From JAZGGS01 sp963764825 (lineage in GTDB: Bacteria; Bacteroidota; Ignavibacteria; Ignavibacteriales; Ignavibacteriaceae): a stretch of DNA of 64,000 bases. The stretch lies in NCBI GenBank assembly GCA_963764825.1, contig CAVXUA010000008.1, positions 310,001 through 374,000 on the forward strand, given 5' to 3'. Shown one piece after another: positions 8,677-21,766 of the stretch. The notes beneath the pieces were generated by a model. That model ran no database searches. It saw only the letters and a program-made list of their open reading frames with translations, and was not told the DNA's origin. Each line of letters starts with the position of its first letter. The first letter of the stretch is position 1. The position numbers and the translations under genes were made by a program.

Positions 8677-10113
8677 ATGATAAAGAAACTACTATTATTA
8701 TTATTAGTCTGTACAAGCATTGCAACTTCACAGATTCTAAATGACAATCTTCAAAACAATTCTTTACTTAGTAACGCAACCATAAGTGTTACGGTTGGCG
8801 GAACATTTCCATTTAAAGGTACTTTCCCAGCGATGATGACTGAAAGAATTGATGAATTTATTACCCGCTTATACAACGAAGCAGTTGATCTTACTCTTAG
8901 AACCACAAATGATCCTGAGCTTTATAGAAAAGCGAAAGAGCAGGTTGGGCATTTTTCATTAAGAGGGATAAGGTTAAAGCGAATAACCGGTGAAGAAACA
9001 ATAATTGATTTACAAAAATTTAGATTGAACGGGAACTTTGAAAATAATCCTTACCTGAAAAATGATGATGTAATAATCTTCCCTCCTTATGATATCTCAA
9101 CAAATTTTATATCTGTATCGGGTGTCGTTCATTCACCAGGTAGTTTTTATTATGTAGAAGGCGACCGTCTGAGTGATATGCTGGAACTTGCAGGCGGTAC
9201 TAATCCGGCATACGAAAATATTGACAGCGTTGAAATTATGAGGTTATCATACAATGGTTTAAAGCAAACATCTTTTAAGGTAGGCATTAATGATGATATC
9301 GTTTTACAAAGAGGCGACCAGCTTAGAATTAAAGCATTGGAAACACATAAACGAAATTTCCAGGCGCTTATTCTTGGAGAGGTGAATTCACCCGGTAATA
9401 TTCCTATAACAAAAAATAATACGCGCATTTATGATGTTATCCAGGCGGCGGGTGGATTTACAGACCGGGCATCTTTAAGAAGAGCCAAGTTATATACGGG
9501 TAACAGGTTAGCTATGTTTCTGGAAAAACAGTATGGAATAAATCTTGCTGAACAACCGGATTTTGAAAACGTACATTTCAGGAATACAATTGTAAATCTT
9601 GAAGCGATGTTGATGTTCAGGATGTCTAATGTTTACCCGGAAGATTCTACCTACTTCTTTTTGGAAAACCAGTTAAGAGTTTTAACAGAAGGAAGCTCAC
9701 TAGATTTTACAAAAATAAACGACCCCGAATCTGATATTGCTAACTACATTGTGCAAAGCGGGGATGTAATTATAATTCCTGAAATTAAGAATTCAGTTTA
9801 CGTCTTTGGTCAGGTTGCCCGTCCCGGTCATGTTAATTTTGTTGAAGGAAAGAATTACGAATATTATCTAAACGAAGCTGGGGGAATGGGAGAATTGGCA
9901 GAGGAGGACGATTTAATGGTGATTAAAGGAGGATCGAGAACCTGGATATCTCCACTTGTAAATGAAGTTAGAATAGAAGAAGGGGATTATGTATATGTGC
10001 CCAAGCAAATTTTGCGTAGCTTCCGATCGTATGTTTTAGAATATTCGGTATATGTAAGTCTGCTGGCAACTGTTACTGCAGTGCTTTTAGCAGTATTGAA
10101 TTTTGCAAAATAG
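8677..10113 (+). CDS. SLBB-domain polysaccharide export protein
   Basis: This 478-residue secreted protein belongs to the Wza-like polysaccharide export group. It has a signal peptide (MIKKLLLLLLVCTSIATSQ) and three SLBB (soluble-ligand-binding beta-grasp) repeats, recognised as VSGVVHSPGSFYYVEGDRL, LGEVNSPGNIPIT and VFGQVARPGHVNFVEG, each followed by an AGG tail. The C-terminus has one membrane segment (VSLLATVTAVLLAVLNFAK). The classical Poly_export domain at the N-terminus is not evident, so it may be a divergent member. The gene is intact and follows rfbB, consistent with surface-polysaccharide work. Confidence 0.85.
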   Translation: MIKKLLLLLLVCTSIATSQILNDNLQNNSLLSNATISVTVGGTFPFKGTFPAMMTERIDEFITRLYNEAVDLTLRTTNDPELYRKAKEQVGHFSLRGIRLKRITGEETIIDLQKFRLNGNFENNPYLKNDDVIIFPPYDISTNFISVSGVVHSPGSFYYVEGDRLSDMLELAGGTNPAYENIDSVEIMRLSYNGLKQTSFKVGINDDIVLQRGDQLRIKALETHKRNFQALILGEVNSPGNIPITKNNTRIYDVIQAAGGFTDRASLRRAKLYTGNRLAMFLEKQYGINLAEQPDFENVHFRNTIVNLEAMLMFRMSNVYPEDSTYFFLENQLRVLTEGSSLDFTKINDPESDIANYIVQSGDVIIIPEIKNSVYVFGQVARPGHVNFVEGKNYEYYLNEAGGMGELAEEDDLMVIKGGSRTWISPLVNEVRIEEGDYVYVPKQILRSFRSYVLEYSVYVSLLATVTAVLLAVLNFAK

Positions 10114-10125
10114 TTGCTCTGGCAC

Positions 10126-10155
10126 TTGACATTTATCATTTAAAGCATATCTTTG
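10126..10155 (+). promoter_or_regulatory. rRNA operon promoter, Bacteroidota type
   Basis: TTGACA begins at 10126 and TATCTTTG is at 10148-10155. The spacing between TTG and the -7 box is exactly 19 bases, as expected for the primary sigma factor of Bacteroidota. The position, about 230 bases before 16S, fits an rRNA leader. A second TTGACA at 10233 lacks a good -7 box and may be a weaker second promoter. Confidence 0.75.
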
Positions 10156-10291
10156 CAAGTCTGTTTTATATTTAAACTTCTTAAAAACGAAAGAAAAATA
10201 CCGAATATTTATTTGGTATTTGTTAAGTACTCTTGACATTAGCAAATATAGAATTTAAATTTACAGCCCTTCATTTTTGAAGGTTGTAAAA

Positions 10292-10305
10292 TGTTCTTTG
10301 AAAGA
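10292..10305 (+). promoter_or_regulatory. boxA-like antitermination element, leader copy
   Basis: TGTTCTTTGAAAGA resembles the boxA core TGCTCTTTAACA. An identical 14-mer lies in the spacer before 23S (12283-12296), the same two places where boxA is found in other rRNA operons. A role in Nus-factor antitermination is inference from position and similarity. Confidence 0.65.
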
Positions 10306-10383
10306 GTGAGTATAAATAAGCCAGTCAATTAATTGGTTTTAACTAAGCGAATAATCGCCAAGATTACAAACACTTTAAAATTT

Positions 10384-11924
<1,541 letters not shown>

Positions 11925-12006
11925 AGTAATCAGATCTAAAATCTGTTACTGACTGGCAACTCACTCTTTTATTGTTCTTTTTTTTCTGAAACTTGGGCTG
12001 GTATAG

Positions 12007-12037
12007 TCATCTTAAATATTATTTAAGGTGATTTTTT
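12007..12037 (+). other. Terminator-like hairpin in the 16S-tRNA spacer
   Basis: CATCTTAAAT (12008-12017) pairs with ATTTAAGGTG (12021-12030), one G-T pair, three-base loop, followed by ATTTTTTC. It looks like an intrinsic terminator but lies inside the rRNA operon, so it must be read through, or it serves as a processing stem. Confidence 0.5.
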
Positions 12038-12051
12038 CTTGTCTGAAAACT

Positions 12052-12125
<74 letters not shown>

Positions 12126-12182
12126 CAAGAAGGGCGTGTTAGTAAACGTAATGTTAACTGGAAAGCCCTTATTTAACAATAA

Positions 12183-12255
12183 GGGGCTATAGCTCAATTG
12201 GGAGAGCACCGCCCTTGCAAGGCGGAGGTTATCGGTTCGATCCCGATTAGCTCCA
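12183..12255 (+). tRNA. tRNA-Ala (TGC)
   Basis: A 73-base cloverleaf. Acceptor GGGGCTA pairs with TAGCTCC (one G-T), discriminator A. The anticodon loop CTTGCAA closed by CCGCC/GGCGG gives TGC at 12216-12218. CCA is not encoded. It follows tRNA-Ile by 57 bases. Confidence 0.97.
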
Positions 12256-12260
12256 CAATT

Positions 12261-12277
12261 CACCAGCTTTGCTGGTG
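12261..12277 (+). other. Perfect hairpin in the tRNA-23S spacer
   Basis: CACCAGC TTT GCTGGTG forms a 7-bp stem right after tRNA-Ala and just before the boxA copy. It may be a processing or boxB-like stem; no T run follows. Confidence 0.55.
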
Positions 12278-12282
12278 ATGTT

Positions 12283-12296
12283 TGTTCTTTGAAAGA
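12283..12296 (+). promoter_or_regulatory. boxA-like element, spacer copy
   Basis: TGTTCTTTGAAAGA, identical to the 14-mer in the 16S leader at 10292. A second boxA just before 23S is the usual arrangement. Confidence 0.65.
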
Positions 12297-12402
12297 TTGA
12301 AAGAGTAAAAACAAATTTCCAATTTATTTTGGAAAAGCGTTTTACTGAGCCTAAAAAAATATAAACTAAAGAATACAATTCTATTCTGTGTATAAAAATT
12401 TT

Positions 12403-15416
<3,014 letters not shown>

Positions 15417-15502
15417 TTAAATTTTTATCCACAGATTTGTTTTCTTAGTAATATATGGCTCTGCTCTTTCATCTTTCATTTATTTTTCTGAATTTTTAAT
15501 TT

Positions 15503-15614
15503 TGGTGACTATAGCCAGGGTGTTACACCTCTTCCCATTTCGAACAGAGAAGTTAAGACCCTGAACGCCGATGGTACTGCTCGGGCAGCTGGGTGGGAGA
15601 GTAGGTAGTCGCCA
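15503..15614 (+). rRNA. rrf: 5S ribosomal RNA
   Basis: A 112-base 5S gene. TGGTGACTA at the 5' end pairs with TAGTCGCCA at the 3' end, and the internal motifs ACCTCTTCCCATTTCGAACA and GAAGTTAAG are standard. It is the last gene of the rRNA operon. Confidence 0.95.
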
Positions 15615-15625
15615 ATTTTTATTTT

Positions 15626-15658
15626 AAACCCCGTTCATTTGCTGAGCGGGGTTTTTTT
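15626..15658 (+). terminator. rRNA operon terminator
   Basis: AAACCCCGTTCA (15626-15637) pairs with TGAGCGGGGTTT (15643-15654) in a 12-bp stem with one G-T pair and a TTTGC loop, followed by a T run. Confidence 0.93.
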
Positions 15659-15736
15659 ATATCTCTAATTGCTTCTCTTTCTTCTCAATCTAAAGGCATA
15701 TGATTAATAATTATGCAATTGCTTAATTGTATACAC

Positions 15737-15797
15737 TTGTCCGAATTCAGTTCTTTTTGCCAAACTATTTGTCCTGTTAATTGTTCTATTCGGACAA
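15737..15797. promoter_or_regulatory. Inverted repeat TTGTCCGAAT / ATTCGGACAA upstream of ccoI
   Basis: Perfect 10-base arms at 15737-15746 and 15788-15797 are separated by 41 bases. A third partial copy TTTGTCC lies between them at 15768. The element is 103 bases before ccoI, the first gene of the cbb3 oxidase operon. It does not match the FNR site. An operator for a redox, oxygen or copper regulator is inference. Confidence 0.5.
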
Positions 15798-15900
15798 AAA
15801 ACTCTTCTATAACTAAATCATTATTATTATCTTTTCGCCTAATATTTTAAAATTATTTAAATTGACGCAGGGTTCTGAATCGTAAAATTTTACTTCAAAG

Positions 15901-18342
15901 ATGAATAGTAATTCAAAAATAGAAACCACTATTAACTGTTACCATTGCGGTGATGTCTGTCCCGATAATTCAATTAAAATTGATGAAAAATATTTTTGCT
16001 GTAACGGTTGCAAAACTGTTTACGAAATTCTGGATGATAATAAACTTTGCAACTATTATAATCTTGATACTACACCCGGTATAACGCCTTCATTATTACA
16101 CAACACCAAGTTTGATTATCTTGATGATCAACAAACAACGAGTCAAATAATAGATTTTACTGAGGGTGATGTTACTAAGGTAACATTTGATATTCCACAA
16201 ATGCATTGCAGTTCCTGTATCTGGCTGCTAGAAAATCTTTATAAACTAAATAACGCAATTTCCAATTCTCAGGTAGATTTCTTAAAAAAGAAACTAACTG
16301 CGACGTTTAACAATAAAAAAATAAGTTTAAAAGAATTAGTTCAACTTCTAACATCGATTGGTTATGAACCGCAGATACTTTTGGATAGAGAAGATGAAGA
16401 ACCAGAAAAGAAAACAAGAAGTAAACTTTATTATAAGGTTGGTGTAGCTGGTTTTTGCTTTATAAATATTATGATGTTAAGCTTTCCGGAATATCTTGGT
16501 ATCGATCTTTCGGATGCTTTTCTAAAAAGATTTTTTCTTTATCTGAATTTGGTTCTTTCCCTTCCGGTTTTCTTTTATTCAGCCTGGGAATATTTTGGTT
16601 CTGCTATAAAAGGATTGAAAAAAAGGATTGTTAATATTGATTTTCCAATCTCTTTTGGAATATTGGTTTTATTTATAAGAAGTGCCTACGAGGTTTTAAG
16701 CGTAACGGGAGTAGGTTATTTCGATTCACTTACCGGATTGGTTTTCTTTCTGCTAATTGGAAAATTGTTCCAGGAAAAAACTTACGGCGCTTTGAACTTT
16801 GAACGGAATTATAAATCGTTTTTCCCCTTATCCGTGACAATAAAAAAGGAAGGGAAAGAAATATCAATCCCCGTATCAAAATTAATGGTAGGTAACAGGA
16901 TACTCGTTAGGCAAAACGAAATAATTCCTGCAGATTCAATTTTATTTAACGGCAACGGAAAAATTGATTATAGTTTTGTGACCGGGGAATCAAAACCGGT
17001 TGAAAAAGTATCGGGTGAAATGATTTATGCCGGCGGAAGGCAAATTGGCGGGGCAATTGAACTTGAGGTTATTAAAGAAGTATCACAAAGTTACCTTACA
17101 CAACTTTGGAACAACGATATTTTTAAGAAAAAATCCGAAAGTGATTTCACGCATTTCTCAAATGTTGTAAGCAAGTATTTTACAGCTGTTATTTTGTTAA
17201 TTGCATTTGGCGCTACAGCGTTTTGGCTGCCGGTAAGTGCAGGGAAGGCGATAAACGTATTTACAGCAATATTAATTGTTGCGTGTCCTTGTGCACTTGC
17301 ATTATCAATTCCATTTACCCTTGGTAATACACTTAGAGTTTTTAGTAAGAATAAATTTTTTGTTAAGAATATTTCCGCTCTTGAAGAGATGGGACGGGTT
17401 GATACAATAGTTTTTGATAAAACAGGAACTCTTACAAAACCTGGTAAATCCGATTTAACATTTAGTGGCAAAGTGTTAACCCAATTCGAGCAGAAAATTA
17501 TAAAATCCCTCGCACGCAATTCCGTTCATCCTTTAAGTAAAAAAATCTATTCTTCTTTAGAAGGAGATGAGATTTATCCTGTAACGAAATATTCAGAGAC
17601 AACTGGAATGGGCTTGGGAGGTATTGTATTCGGACACACTGTAAAAATTGGCTCGAAAAATTTTGTTAGTAATGATGAAGTAAACGATAGAGCACCATCT
17701 CTTCAAAAAAACGAAGAAAGCTTTTCCACAAAGGTTTATTTATCTGTTGATGATGATCTGCTCGGTTATTTCGAAATATCTAACTCTTACAGGGAAGGCA
17801 TGGATGAAATTATTAACACCTTCACTAAGAAATTCAATCTCTCATTGCTTTCCGGAGATAATGAAGGTGAAAAGCAAAATTTATTACGATTTTTTAATGA
17901 TGAATCTCAACTACTTTTTAATCAATCTCCAGAGGATAAGCTTTATTACATAAAAAATCTTCAATCAAATGGAAGCAAAGTGCTGATGGTTGGTGATGGT
18001 TTGAATGATGCCGGCGCCCTTAAACAAAGTGATGTAGGTATTGCAGTTACAGAAGATACAGGCAGTTTTTCTCCGGCAAGTGATGCAATTTTAGATGCTG
18101 AAAAATTTAAACATTTACCAAAGTTTATTAGCTTTTCAAAAACAAGCATTAATATAATTTTTATTAGTTTTACAATCTCTTTTTTATACAATTTAATTGG
18201 ATTAGGATTTGCTGTGCAAGGGATGTTATCCCCAATTGTTGCAGCCATTCTTATGCCACTTAGTTCAATCTCAGTGGTAGTGTTTGCTACTTTATCTACA
18301 AATTTATTAGCTCGAAGGAGAGGTTTACTATCAGCGTTATAG
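15901..18342 (+). CDS. ccoI: Copper-transporting P-type ATPase CcoI (FixI)
   Basis: This 813-residue P1B-type ATPase exports copper for assembly of the cbb3 oxidase. In order: an N-terminal Cys-rich metal-binding domain (CYHCGDVCP...CCNGCKTVYE, residues 14-41), an HMA domain with MHCSSC at about 101-106, membrane helices, the actuator motif TGES, the ion-binding CPC (462-464), the phosphorylation site DKTGTLT (Asp506), and GDGLNDAGALKQSDVGIAV near the C-terminus. The Cys-rich domain and its position before ccoS and ccoNO distinguish CcoI from CopA. The gene is intact. Its 3' end overlaps ccoS by 13 bases. Confidence 0.95.
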   Translation: MNSNSKIETTINCYHCGDVCPDNSIKIDEKYFCCNGCKTVYEILDDNKLCNYYNLDTTPGITPSLLHNTKFDYLDDQQTTSQIIDFTEGDVTKVTFDIPQMHCSSCIWLLENLYKLNNAISNSQVDFLKKKLTATFNNKKISLKELVQLLTSIGYEPQILLDREDEEPEKKTRSKLYYKVGVAGFCFINIMMLSFPEYLGIDLSDAFLKRFFLYLNLVLSLPVFFYSAWEYFGSAIKGLKKRIVNIDFPISFGILVLFIRSAYEVLSVTGVGYFDSLTGLVFFLLIGKLFQEKTYGALNFERNYKSFFPLSVTIKKEGKEISIPVSKLMVGNRILVRQNEIIPADSILFNGNGKIDYSFVTGESKPVEKVSGEMIYAGGRQIGGAIELEVIKEVSQSYLTQLWNNDIFKKKSESDFTHFSNVVSKYFTAVILLIAFGATAFWLPVSAGKAINVFTAILIVACPCALALSIPFTLGNTLRVFSKNKFFVKNISALEEMGRVDTIVFDKTGTLTKPGKSDLTFSGKVLTQFEQKIIKSLARNSVHPLSKKIYSSLEGDEIYPVTKYSETTGMGLGGIVFGHTVKIGSKNFVSNDEVNDRAPSLQKNEESFSTKVYLSVDDDLLGYFEISNSYREGMDEIINTFTKKFNLSLLSGDNEGEKQNLLRFFNDESQLLFNQSPEDKLYYIKNLQSNGSKVLMVGDGLNDAGALKQSDVGIAVTEDTGSFSPASDAILDAEKFKHLPKFISFSKTSINIIFISFTISFLYNLIGLGFAVQGMLSPIVAAILMPLSSISVVVFATLSTNLLARRRGLLSAL

Positions 18343-18497
18343 TAATACTTATAGCAGTAAGCTTATTTGTTGCACTATCATTTTTAGTTGCTTTTTTATG
18401 GGCGGTAAAAAGCGGGCAGTATAAAGATACGTTTACCCCTTCTGTTAGGATGTTGTTTGATAACAACGAAAATAAATCATCAGAAAATGAAAAATAA
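18330..18497 (+). CDS. ccoS: cbb3 oxidase maturation protein CcoS, apparent ATC start
   Basis: A 55-residue protein with one N-terminal membrane helix followed by the family signature FLWAVKSGQYKD and a polar tail. CcoS is needed for cofactor insertion into cbb3 oxidase. The expected first residues (SVIVILIAVSLF) are preceded by ATC at 18330, not by ATG, GTG or TTG. AAGGAG sits 9 bases upstream at 18315-18320, the ideal spacing for a start at 18330. No other start codon fits in frame between ccoI and the helix. Either ATC is used (rare) or the base at 18332 is an error for G. The gene is too short for usual ORF cut-offs but is strongly supported by context. Confidence 0.85.
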   Translation: MSVIVILIAVSLFVALSFLVAFLWAVKSGQYKDTFTPSVRMLFDNNENKSSENEK

Positions 18498-18526
18498 ATT
18501 TTAATTCTAATCAGGAGATGCCATTT

Positions 18527-20641
18527 ATGGAGTTGGAAAAATTCAGTTACGATAACGGGATTGTTAGAAAATTTACTTTCGCAACAATACTTTGGGGGGT
18601 AGTAGGAATGCTTGTTGGTGTTCTTATTGCAACCCAATTGTTTGCACCCGATCTTAATTTTCAAATTCCTTTTTTAACATTTGGAAGACTTAGACCATTA
18701 CACACAAATGCCGTAATATTTGCGTTCGTTGGAAATGCAATTTTTACTGGCATTTATTACTCTCTTCAACGTCTGCTTAAAGCAAGAATGTTTAGCGATC
18801 TTTTAAGCAACATTCATTTTTGGGGATGGCAATTAATAATTGTTGCTGCAGCAATCACCTTACCGCTTGGTTTAACCACAAGTAAAGAATATGCTGAACT
18901 CGAATGGCCTATTGATATTGCAATCACTCTGGTTTGGGTTGTGTTTGGAATTAATATGATTGCAACGATCTTAAAGAGAAGAGAAAAACATATTTACGTC
19001 GCCATCTGGTTTTACATTGCAACCTGGGTTACAATTGCGGTTCTCCATATTGTAAATTCCATTGAGATTCCAGTTACTCTATTTAAAAGCTATCCAATTT
19101 ATGCGGGTGTGCAGGATGCCCTCGTTCAATGGTGGTACGGGCATAACGCAGTTGCTTTCTTTTTAACAACTCCATTTTTAGGATTGATGTATTATTACTT
19201 ACCCAAAGCTGCAAACAGACCGATTTATTCATATAGATTATCAATCGTGCATTTTTGGTCTTTAATTTTCTTATACATTTGGGCAGGACCTCATCACTTG
19301 CTCTATTCTGCTTTACCTGATTGGGCGCAATCTTTGGGAACTGTCTTTTCTATAATGTTAATTGCCCCATCGTGGGGAGGAATGTTAAATGGTTTACTCA
19401 CTCTTCGCGGTGCATGGGATAAAGTAAGGGAAGAACCTATTCTCAAGTTTATGGTGGTTGCCGTTACAGCTTATGGAATGTCAACTTTCGAAGGTCCTAT
19501 GCTTTCACTAAAAAACGTTAATGCCTTTGCACATTTTACTGATTGGATTGTTGCACATGTTCATATTGGTGCTTTGGGATGGAACGGATTCCTTACTTTC
19601 GGAATGCTTTACTGGCTTGTACCAAAACTTTGGCGCACCGATCTTTACTCTAAAAAACTTGCAAATGCACATTTTTGGATTGGAACTTTGGGAATTGTTT
19701 TCTACGCATCTTCAATGTACTGGTCAGGTGTTGCTCAATCTATGATGTGGAAACAATTTGATGGTCTTGGTGTGCTTCAGTATCCAAACTTTCTTGAAAC
19801 AGTTTTGCAGATCATCCCGATGTATATAATTAGAGCTTTTGGAGGAACACTTTTCTTAACTGGTATGCTTGTAATGGTTTATAATTTGATAAAAACCATG
19901 AAGATAGGTTCATTCTTAAAAGAAGAAGAAGCTGAAGCTATGCCGCTGGAAAAGAAAGCTGATTCATTCAAAAAAGGTACACGCCATCGCTGGTTAGAGG
20001 GTAAACCGATTCTCTTTTTAGTATTAACTCTTGTTGTAATACTTATTGGCGGAATTGTAGAATTTGTACCAACATTTTTAGTTAAATCAAATATTCCTAC
20101 AATTGCAGCGGTTCAACCTTACACGCCTTTGGAACTGCAGGGAAGAGATATTTATATTCGAGAAGCTTGTAATAGTTGTCACTCACAGTTAATTCGTCCT
20201 TTCAGATCAGAAACTGAACGCTTTGGTGAATATTCTAAAGCTGGCGAGTTTGTTTATGATCACCCATTCTTGTGGGGCTCTAAACGAACAGGACCTGATC
20301 TTCAACGTGAAGGAGGAAAATATCCAAACCTATGGCATTATTTACATATGGAGGATCCGGTAAGCATGTCACCCGGTTCAATAATGCCCCCATATCCATG
20401 GCTTATAACAGACGATCTGGATATTTCAACTACCAAGCGTAAGATAGAAGTTATGAAAGGATTTGGAGTTCCTTATCCTGATGGATATGAAGAGATAGCA
20501 AACGACGATTTGTTAATTCAGGCAGAAAAAATAGCACTCGATTTACAGGAAAGTGGAATTCCTGCTGATCCAAATAAAGAGATAATTGCGTTAATCGCTT
20601 ATCTGCAAAGGTTAGGAACAGATATAAAAGTTAATAATTAG
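18527..20641 (+). CDS. ccoNO: cbb3-type cytochrome c oxidase, fused subunits I and II (CcoN-CcoO)
   Basis: This protein of about 704 residues reduces O2 to water at the inner membrane. The N-terminal two thirds is the haem-copper subunit I, with the conserved histidine regions RPLHTNAVIF, WYGHNAVAFF, AGPHHLLY and HVHIGALGWNG over about 12 helices. The C-terminal third is CcoO, a membrane-anchored monohaem cytochrome c with CNSCH at about 548-552 and distal Met in the MPPYPWL region. Fusion of N and O is known in Bacteroidota-type organisms. I chose the ATG at 18527 because AGGAG (18513-18517) lies 9 bases upstream; the in-frame ATG at 18518 directly abuts that site. The gene is intact. Confidence 0.96.
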   Translation: MELEKFSYDNGIVRKFTFATILWGVVGMLVGVLIATQLFAPDLNFQIPFLTFGRLRPLHTNAVIFAFVGNAIFTGIYYSLQRLLKARMFSDLLSNIHFWGWQLIIVAAAITLPLGLTTSKEYAELEWPIDIAITLVWVVFGINMIATILKRREKHIYVAIWFYIATWVTIAVLHIVNSIEIPVTLFKSYPIYAGVQDALVQWWYGHNAVAFFLTTPFLGLMYYYLPKAANRPIYSYRLSIVHFWSLIFLYIWAGPHHLLYSALPDWAQSLGTVFSIMLIAPSWGGMLNGLLTLRGAWDKVREEPILKFMVVAVTAYGMSTFEGPMLSLKNVNAFAHFTDWIVAHVHIGALGWNGFLTFGMLYWLVPKLWRTDLYSKKLANAHFWIGTLGIVFYASSMYWSGVAQSMMWKQFDGLGVLQYPNFLETVLQIIPMYIIRAFGGTLFLTGMLVMVYNLIKTMKIGSFLKEEEAEAMPLEKKADSFKKGTRHRWLEGKPILFLVLTLVVILIGGIVEFVPTFLVKSNIPTIAAVQPYTPLELQGRDIYIREACNSCHSQLIRPFRSETERFGEYSKAGEFVYDHPFLWGSKRTGPDLQREGGKYPNLWHYLHMEDPVSMSPGSIMPPYPWLITDDLDISTTKRKIEVMKGFGVPYPDGYEEIANDDLLIQAEKIALDLQESGIPADPNKEIIALIAYLQRLGTDIKVNN

Positions 20642-20665
20642 AGTTGATGAAAGTAGAATTATAAG

Positions 20666-20869
20666 ATGATTAGAAATTTATTACAATCGATTGAAGGAGT
20701 GGAAATTTATCCGCTTATCTCTTTAATGGTTTTTTTAATATTCTTTGTTGCAGTCTTAGTTTGGATGTTAAGGATCGATAAAAATTATATTAAAGAGATG
20801 GAACAATTACCACTGGAATCAAATAATAACAGAAATTTAAATTCAACAGGTAAAACAAATGATCAATAA
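20666..20869 (+). CDS. ccoQ: CcoQ-like small cbb3 oxidase subunit
   Basis: A 67-residue protein with a single membrane helix (residues 15-35, LISLMVFLIFFVAVLVWML) and a charged cytoplasmic tail. Its place between ccoNO and ccoP and the FixQ-like layout identify it as CcoQ, which stabilises the oxidase complex. It overlaps the next gene by 11 bases, suggesting translational coupling. Confidence 0.85.
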   Translation: MIRNLLQSIEGVEIYPLISLMVFLIFFVAVLVWMLRIDKNYIKEMEQLPLESNNNRNLNSTGKTNDQ

Positions 20870-21720
20870 CATTTTAAGAGCCGTAAAGATGAAATTTGGT
20901 ACACTCTTTTTCTTGTTCTTAACAGTGAACACTGCATTTGCTTCCGGCGAGTCAGACTTTCCGCCGAACTATTATGATATAATTGCTATAGTTCTGGTTC
21001 TGATTGTAATCATTGCTTTTCTTGGGTTGATATTTGTTGAAAATAAAAAAGTAGCATCTAAGAAAAAAGAAATTTCTCTAATTGCTAAAATTGGTCTTAT
21101 TTTCAACAAGTCTGTACCAATTGAAAAAGAAGATGATATTTTGCTCGATCATAATTATGATGGAATTAAAGAGCTTGATAGCCGTGTTCCACCCTGGTAT
21201 AGTGGTCTGTTTTACGCAACGATAATATTTGCGGTTTATTATATGCTGCATTTCCATGTTTTTAACACCGGAAAATTAATGCATGAAGAATATGAAGAAG
21301 AAATGGAATTTGCTTCATTGCAAAAAGCTGAATTAATGAACACAGGTTCGGTAGTTACAGAAGAGAACGTAACTTTGTTAACGGATAACGCTTCTTTATT
21401 CTCCGGTAAGGCAATTTATGATGTGAACTGCGTAGCTTGTCATTCTGCAGATGGCGGCGGATTGGTTGGTCCTAATTTCACAGATGAAAATTGGATTAAC
21501 GGCGGCGGGATAAAAAATATTTTTAAAATTGTTAAATATGGCGTTCCTTCAAAAGGTATGATAAGCTGGCAGACACAATTAAACCCGGTTCAAATGCAGG
21601 AAGTTTCAAGTTACATAATGACTTTTCAGGGCACAACACCTTTATCCCAAAGCGCCTGAAGGAGAAGTATGGGTTGAACCGGAATCACCAGCAGCAGAAA
21701 ACGATGATATAAATCTTTAA
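20859..21720 (+). CDS. ccoP: cbb3 oxidase cytochrome c subunit CcoP, frameshift near the 3' end
   Basis: CcoP brings electrons to the oxidase. The sequence shows a signal-like first helix, a second helix (YDIIAIVLVLIVIIAFLGLI), a third (WYSGLFYATIIFAVYYMLHF) preceded by the CcoP N-terminal motif ELDSRVPPWYS, then a single cytochrome c domain with CVACH at about 191-195. Classical proteobacterial CcoP has two haem motifs; here only one is present. The frame stops at 21659, but removing one T from TTT at 21641-21643 continues with PKAPEGEVWVEPESPAAEN to a stop at 21720. An alternative start is the ATG at 20889. Confidence 0.93.
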
Positions 21721-21729
21721 TAATTTTTA

Positions 21730-21760
21730 TTAGAATCCATTTTTATGTATGGATTTCTAA
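21730..21760 (+). other. Hairpin between ccoP and ccoG
   Basis: TTAGAATCCAT (21730-21740) pairs with ATGGATTTCTAA (21749-21760) with one bulge. No T run follows, so it is more likely an mRNA-stability or processing stem within the operon than a terminator. Confidence 0.5.
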
Positions 21761-21766
21761 CATTGT

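Noticed and set aside
10233..10260. Second promoter for the rRNA operon at TTGACA 10233
   Set aside because: No acceptable TAnnTTTG lies 19-21 bases downstream; only the -33 half matches, so it is mentioned but not called as a promoter.
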